NCBI RefSeq assembly: GCF_947493425.1
Contig: NZ_CANLRP010000002.1
Location: 1-64,000, forward strand
Reading direction: 5' to 3'
Source: an uncultured Microscilla sp.
GTDB taxonomy: Bacteria > Bacteroidota > Bacteroidia > Cytophagales > Microscillaceae
Length of the DNA stretch: 64,000 bases
In this document: piece after piece, positions 59,797-64,000 of the stretch
Layout of the letters: every line of letters begins with the position of its first letter
How positions within the stretch are numbered: position 1 is the stretch's first letter
Translations under genes and position numbers: made by a program
The notes under the pieces: generated by a model
Seen by the model: only the letters and a program-made list of their open reading frames with translations
Database searches by the model: none
Told to the model about the DNA's origin: nothing

Positions 59797-60969
59797 ATGC
59801 GCATACTACTTTATACTGGAAAAGGTGGGGTAGGCAAAACAACTATAGCCGCCGCCACTGCCGTAAAAACTGCCGAAATGGGCTATAAAACCCTGGTAAT
59901 CTCTACCGATCCGGCGCACAGCCTTTCCGATGCCCTGGATGTAAAACTACAGCCTGAGCCTACCCTTATTCGAGAAAACCTCTATGGGCAGGAGCTAGAT
60001 GTATATTACTCTATGAAAAAATACTGGGGGCAAATGCGCGAGATGTTGTTGGCTATTTTTAAGCTACAAGGGGTAAACCGGGTAGTGGCAGAAGAAATGT
60101 CGGCATTGCCTGGTATGGAAGAAGCCTCTGCTTTTTTGTGGATAGACAAGTATTACGAAGAAAAGGCCTTCGATGTGGTAATTATTGACAGTGCGCCTAC
60201 TGGCGAAACCCTTACTTTACTTACCATTCCGCAGGTAAGCCAGTGGTGGTTGAGCAAGGCGTTTCCTTTTCAGAAGTATGCTGTTAAGGCGGTAGGATCT
60301 ATGGTACGTGGGTTTACAGGGATTCCACTAGACAAGGGCTATGAAGAACTGGATGAGCTTTTTAATAAGTTGCAAAAGGTTCAAAAGCTTATGAGTAACC
60401 CAGAAATATGCTCTATTCGTTTGGTGGTAAACCCCGAACGAATGGTCATCAAAGAAGCCAAGCGTGCTTATACTTATTTGCAAATGTATGGGTATCCGGT
60501 AGACTCAGTGGTGATTAATCGTATCTTTCCAGAAATGGAAGCCAATTCGGTTTTTCATAAATACATCCAGAGCCAAAAGAAGTATTTACAAACTATAGAA
60601 GAAAGCTTTGACCCGTTGCCTATTGCCCAGGTAAAACATTTGGGGGAAGAAGTTTTTGGAATTGATTTGCTCAAAACCATTGCTACATTGCTTTATCCAG
60701 ACAGCGATCCTTCCAAGCCATTGTACAATGAGTCTCCTTTTCAAATCATTGAAAATGGCAGTCGTTACTTGTTAAAAATCCACTTACCTTTTGTAGAAGA
60801 AGACAGCGAAGATTTGAGCGTAACCAGCGTAGGACAAGAGCTTATCATACAATTAGGCAACCAACGACGCAATTTTTTCGTGCCTAATTTTCTAAGCTTT
60901 TATACGATGGAAAAACACACCATCAACGATGGTTGGCTGGTGGTTTTCTACAAAAAGAAAGTGGGATAA
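59797..60969 (+). CDS. ArsA/GET3-family ATPase with C-terminal Hsp20-like domain
   Basis: A 390-residue ATPase. The N-terminus MRILLYTGKGGVGKTTIAAA is the deviant P-loop, and STDPAHSLSDALDV is switch I. FDVVIIDSAPTGETLTLL (about 125-142) is the A-loop/switch II block, and RLVVNPERMVIKEAKRAYTY the distal helix pair. The last 80 residues (FQIIENGSRYLLKIHLPFVE, SVTSVGQELIIQLGNQRRNF) form the small beta domain called ArsA_HSP20. Such bacterial proteins have one ATPase half, unlike the double arsenite pump ArsA, and no arsenic genes are nearby. A chaperone-like role similar to GET3 is inferred. Confidence 0.88.
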   Translation: MRILLYTGKGGVGKTTIAAATAVKTAEMGYKTLVISTDPAHSLSDALDVKLQPEPTLIRENLYGQELDVYYSMKKYWGQMREMLLAIFKLQGVNRVVAEEMSALPGMEEASAFLWIDKYYEEKAFDVVIIDSAPTGETLTLLTIPQVSQWWLSKAFPFQKYAVKAVGSMVRGFTGIPLDKGYEELDELFNKLQKVQKLMSNPEICSIRLVVNPERMVIKEAKRAYTYLQMYGYPVDSVVINRIFPEMEANSVFHKYIQSQKKYLQTIEESFDPLPIAQVKHLGEEVFGIDLLKTIATLLYPDSDPSKPLYNESPFQIIENGSRYLLKIHLPFVEEDSEDLSVTSVGQELIIQLGNQRRNFFVPNFLSFYTMEKHTINDGWLVVFYKKKVG

Positions 60970-61371
60970 TAAGTAGTTGAAAGCCCCATAGGGGCAAGCT
61001 TCAAGCGACAAGTCGCAAGTTACATCCTGTTCTACAGGTAACTACACTTTTATATCAAGTTGATTTTTAGCAACTTATAAAAACCGTAGTTGCAAATTAT
61101 TAGTTTCAAGCAATAAGTAATAAAAACAATATCATCGCCTTGGTTTATGCTTTATTAGCCTTCGGTGCTAGGTATACATTACTATATCCTAATTCTGATA
61201 GCATTTGAGCGTATTAAAAAGATAAAAATGTAGCTTGCCAATACACTTATCTTCAATATTGAGAAGGAGGTTTTACCTGCTGTATAGCATTACTACAACT
61301 TTTGACTAGCTTACAAGAAATTCTTATCTTGAATTTTATAACACTGACAAAAACATAAATTGATATTATAG
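60970..61371. other. Intergenic region with repeat C
   Basis: About 400 AT-rich bases upstream of the M3 peptidase. It starts with AAAGCCCCATAGGGGCAAG, where CCCC and GGGG form a small hairpin. AAGCGACAAG at 61003-61012 then continues to TCGCAAGT. No gene is seen. Confidence 0.45.
61003..61020 (+). repeat. Dispersed repeat C copy
   Basis: AAGCGACAAGTCGCAAGT holds the word shared with 11030-11039, 11968-11977 and, inverted, 11102-11110 and 40852-40861. GCGACAAGTCGC itself can nearly fold back. Confidence 0.5.
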
Positions 61372-63417
61372 ATGTCTATGAATCCTTTTTTAGAGAAATT
61401 TGATACACCTTTTGAAACGGTGCCTTTTGATAAAATCAAAACAGCGCATTTTAAACCTGCCATAGAAGCAGCCATGGCAGAAGGCAAAGCCGAAGTAAAA
61501 GCCATTACTGGCAACGCAGAGGCTCCCACTTTTGCTAATACTATAGAAGCCCTGGAGCGTGCCGGGGCTAAAGTGAATATTGTAGCAGGAGTGTTGTCGA
61601 ACCTCAATAGCGCCGAAACCAGCCCAGAGATTCAGGAGTTGGCAAAAGATATTTTTCCAATGATTACTGAGTATGGCAACGACATCTTGTTGGATGAGAC
61701 TCTGTTTGCCCGAATCAAAGCAGTATACGAACAAAAAGAAACCTTGAGCCTATCGGCAGAGCAAGCTACTTTGTTAGACAAAACTTACAAGAGCTTTGTG
61801 CGTAATGGAGCAAACTTAAACGATACAGATAAGCAAAAGCTAAGAGAAATAGATGTAGCGTTGTCGAAGCTTTCAGTACAGTTTGGGCAAAATGTGTTGG
61901 CAGATACCAATGCGTATACCATGCACCTGACCAATGAGGACGACCTTGAAGGTTTGCCAGACCAAGTGCGTGAGGCGGCTGCAATGACAGCGAAGCAAAT
62001 GGAAAAAGAAGGATGGGTATTTACCTTACAATACCCAAGTTATGTGCCCTTTATGACCTATGCCAGCAAGCGTGAATTGCGTGAAAAACTTGCCAAGGCT
62101 TACGCCAAAAGAGGGTGCCAGGGCAATGACAATGATAACCAAAAAATAGTAAAAGACTTTGCGCTCCTACGCTATGAAAGAGCCAACTTATTGGGGTATG
62201 CTACCCACGCCGATTTTGTGCTGGAGCAACGCATGGCAAGTACTCCCAAGGCGGTAGAAAACTTCTTGAATGACTTGCTCAAGCATGCCAAACCCGCAGC
62301 TGACAAAGAAATGCAAGAGTTGGCGGCTTATGCCAAAAAACTGGATGGCATAGAGGAAATGCAGCGTTGGGATTATGCCTACTATTCTGAGAAACTCAAG
62401 AAAGAGAAGTTTAACATTGACGACGAAATGCTCAAACCTTATTTTGAGTTGGATAAGGTGATTGAGGGCATTTTTGCGGTAGCAAAAAAACTATATGGCT
62501 TAAACTTTAAAGCCAATGCCGACATTCCAGTGTATCATTCAGAGGTAAAGGCGTATGAGGTAGAAGATGAGGAGGGGCGCCATGTATCTGTATTTTATGC
62601 TGATTTTTTTCCAAGAGAAGGTAAACGCAATGGTGCCTGGATGACCAGCTTTAGAGGGCAAAAAGTAGTCAATGGGGTAGAACAACGCCCCCACGTGTCT
62701 ATTGTGTGCAACTTTACCAAACCCACCGAAACCCGCCCATCTTTACTTACTTTCAACGAGGTACTGACCTTTTTCCATGAGTTTGGGCACGCTTTGCATG
62801 GGATGTTGGCAAGTGGTAATTATGAAAGTCTGAGTGGCACCCATGTGTATTGGGATTTTGTGGAGCTACCTTCGCAGATTATGGAAAACTGGGTGTTTGA
62901 AAAAGAAACCTTGGACATTTTTGCCCGTCATTACAAAACCGGGGAAAGTATTCCTGCTGACCTGATTCAACGCATCAAAGACAGTGCAAACTACATGCAA
63001 GGATACCAAACCGTTCGCCAGATTAGTTTTGGCAGGTTAGATATGGCGTGGCATGCTCAAGATCCCCGCAATGTGGGTGATATAGCAGCGTTTGAGCGTG
63101 AGGTAGGAGAGGAGACACGTTTGTTTCCCGAAAGCAAAGAAAACAATAGCATGAGCTGTGGTTTTAGTCATATTTTTGCCGGAGGCTATTCGGCGGGTTA
63201 CTATAGTTACAAATGGGCAGAAGTATTAGACGCTGATGCTTATGAGTATTTTCAGGAAAACGGAATTTTTGACTCCAAAACTGCCCAGTCTTTCAAAGAC
63301 AATATTTTAGCAAAAGGTGGCAGCGAGCATCCTATGGTGTTGTACAAACGTTTCAGAGGCAAAGAGCCTTCACCAGAAGCTTTGTTGCGTCGTGCTGGTT
63401 TGATCGAAAGTAAGTAA
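61372..63417 (+). CDS. M3-family zinc peptidase (oligopeptidase A / peptidyl-dipeptidase Dcp type)
   Basis: A 681-residue cytoplasmic metallopeptidase without a signal peptide. The start NPFLEKFDTPFETVPFDKIK then TAHFKPAIEAAMAEGKAEVK is the opening of the M3A subfamily. Zinc is bound by FFHEFGHALHGMLASGNYES with His469, Glu470 and His473. The region GAWMTSFRGQ, RPHVSIVCNFTKPT and FSHIFAGGYSAGYYSYKWAE belongs to the substrate channel and ends with LLRRAGLI. It trims short peptides, probably in recycling. Dcp and OpdA cannot be told apart here. Length matches the family (about 680). Monocistronic. Confidence 0.93.
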   Translation: MSMNPFLEKFDTPFETVPFDKIKTAHFKPAIEAAMAEGKAEVKAITGNAEAPTFANTIEALERAGAKVNIVAGVLSNLNSAETSPEIQELAKDIFPMITEYGNDILLDETLFARIKAVYEQKETLSLSAEQATLLDKTYKSFVRNGANLNDTDKQKLREIDVALSKLSVQFGQNVLADTNAYTMHLTNEDDLEGLPDQVREAAAMTAKQMEKEGWVFTLQYPSYVPFMTYASKRELREKLAKAYAKRGCQGNDNDNQKIVKDFALLRYERANLLGYATHADFVLEQRMASTPKAVENFLNDLLKHAKPAADKEMQELAAYAKKLDGIEEMQRWDYAYYSEKLKKEKFNIDDEMLKPYFELDKVIEGIFAVAKKLYGLNFKANADIPVYHSEVKAYEVEDEEGRHVSVFYADFFPREGKRNGAWMTSFRGQKVVNGVEQRPHVSIVCNFTKPTETRPSLLTFNEVLTFFHEFGHALHGMLASGNYESLSGTHVYWDFVELPSQIMENWVFEKETLDIFARHYKTGESIPADLIQRIKDSANYMQGYQTVRQISFGRLDMAWHAQDPRNVGDIAAFEREVGEETRLFPESKENNSMSCGFSHIFAGGYSAGYYSYKWAEVLDADAYEYFQENGIFDSKTAQSFKDNILAKGGSEHPMVLYKRFRGKEPSPEALLRRAGLIESK

Positions 63418-63436
63418 CTAAAAGTAATGAAATTTT

Positions 63437-63534
63437 AAGGGGCTGTCTCATAACTCAAGGTGTATTATACCTGGCAGATATGGGTTAATATTCAAAATAA
63501 TATTTTAGTTGAAATTATTATGAGACAGTCCTTT
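63437..63534. mobile_element. MITE-like inverted-repeat element or long-loop terminator
   Basis: GGGCTGTCTCATAA at 63440-63453 and TTATGAGACAGTCC at 63518-63531 are inverted repeats over 14 bases with one G-U difference, enclosing about 64 AT-rich bases. The ends resemble the GGxCTGTCTCA termini of some IS5-related elements. The right end runs into CTTTTTT, so it could also act as a terminator after the M3 gene. Confidence 0.5.
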
Positions 63535-63563
63535 TTTAGTTTTAATAGCATAAACAATCACAA

Positions 63564-64000
63564 ATGCCTGGTCACTATACGCCCGAAGAAGTGCTTAATC
63601 TTGTAAAACTCATTTGCAATGGGCAACCAGAAAATCAAGTACTTGCCGAGCAAATTATCCAAGGCAGAGGCTTGCCCAAGGCGCTTGAGTACTTTATGCA
63701 AATAGAGAGTGATACCCTTCGAAAAAAAGCTATGTGCGTGCGGTATGGCTTGGTGGAGGCTTTTCCTCATTTACGCGAATGGAATTTTAACCCTTATCTA
63801 AAACATTATAACCTACCCTTAAGAGAAAGTTTTATTGGTTTACAGCATTTTGCGAGCCTTGAGCGCCTCATGATCAACCAATACCGTAACGAGGTATTGA
63901 CACTGCCTCCCGAAATAGGTTTATTGACCCAACTTAAGGCGTTGGCTGTACTTACTTCACAATTGTTTGAGCTACCCAAAGAAATAGGGCAGTTGCGCAA
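63564..64000 (+). CDS. Leucine-rich-repeat protein, N-terminal part, cut by window edge
   Basis: The plus strand is open from the ATG at 63564 to the window end (145 codons, no stop). Residues 1-50 are a helical cap (PEEVLNLVKLICNGQPENQV, then IIQGRGLP). From about 90 come leucine-rich repeats of about 23 residues of the bacterial disease-resistance-like type: LTLPPEIGLLTQLKALAVLT, then LFELPKEIGQLR, with the LPxEIGxLxxL consensus. Such proteins mediate protein-protein contacts. The cap is similar to the small protein at 2979-3215. The remainder lies outside the window. Confidence 0.85.
   Translation, partial: MPGHYTPEEVLNLVKLICNGQPENQVLAEQIIQGRGLPKALEYFMQIESDTLRKKAMCVRYGLVEAFPHLREWNFNPYLKHYNLPLRESFIGLQHFASLERLMINQYRNEVLTLPPEIGLLTQLKALAVLTSQLFELPKEIGQLR

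Noticed and set aside
59797-60969. Arsenite efflux pump ATPase
   Set aside because: Only one ATPase half is present, with an Hsp20-like tail and no arsenic genes nearby; the GET3-like assignment is safer.

Overview
The window comes from an AT-rich chromosome of a Bacteroidota member, most likely a marine gliding bacterium of the order Cytophagales. From memory the gene content resembles Microscilla marina, but this is inference. The support is a protein with a type IX secretion (T9SS) C-terminal signal, a SprE/PorW-like T9SS lipoprotein, an HmuY-type heme lipoprotein, a TonB-dependent receptor, promoter-like boxes of the TTG / TAnnTTTG type, and an F-type ATP synthase cluster that ends at the gamma subunit without beta and epsilon.

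Layout. 1-3.9 kb: the edge of an insertion-sequence transposase, a MarR regulator, a frameshifted membrane acyltransferase and two small genes. 4-8.9 kb: two bestrophin-like channels on either side of a short LemA-like protein and a Tat-exported class I cholesterol oxidase. 9-14 kb: phosphofructokinase, dapD, a DUF4328 membrane protein and an unknown lipoprotein. 15-22.6 kb: a large secreted M43 metalloprotease (T9SS cargo), a beta-barrel protein, a duplicated alpha/beta-barrel protein and a membrane-anchored AraC regulator. 22.8-24.8 kb: groES-groEL. 25-32.6 kb: two hypothetical genes, a 1.3 kb gene-free stretch rich in repeats and hairpins, then hslU, efp and mnmG.

32.9-39.8 kb is a complete heme-uptake locus. 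hmuY and its TonB receptor run leftward. A substrate-binding protein, permease, ATPase and HemS/HmuS-type heme-handling protein run rightward in an overlapping operon. The divergent promoter holds two iron-box-like palindromes. 40-46.5 kb: UbiA-like protein, class A PBP and the SprE/PorW-like lipoprotein. 46.9-54.2 kb: an M23-fold protein lacking key zinc and catalytic histidines, bactofilin and ATP synthase genes (atpZ-like, atpI-like, atpB, E, F, H, A, G), with a terminator-like hairpin after atpE. 54.3-64 kb: a soluble hybrid histidine kinase, miaA, an ArsA-type ATPase, an M3 peptidase, a MITE-like inverted repeat and the start of a leucine-rich-repeat protein.

The intergenic spaces hold families of short, diverged, dispersed repeats. 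They may be the least described part of the window. I saw no rRNA, tRNA, CRISPR array or prophage.
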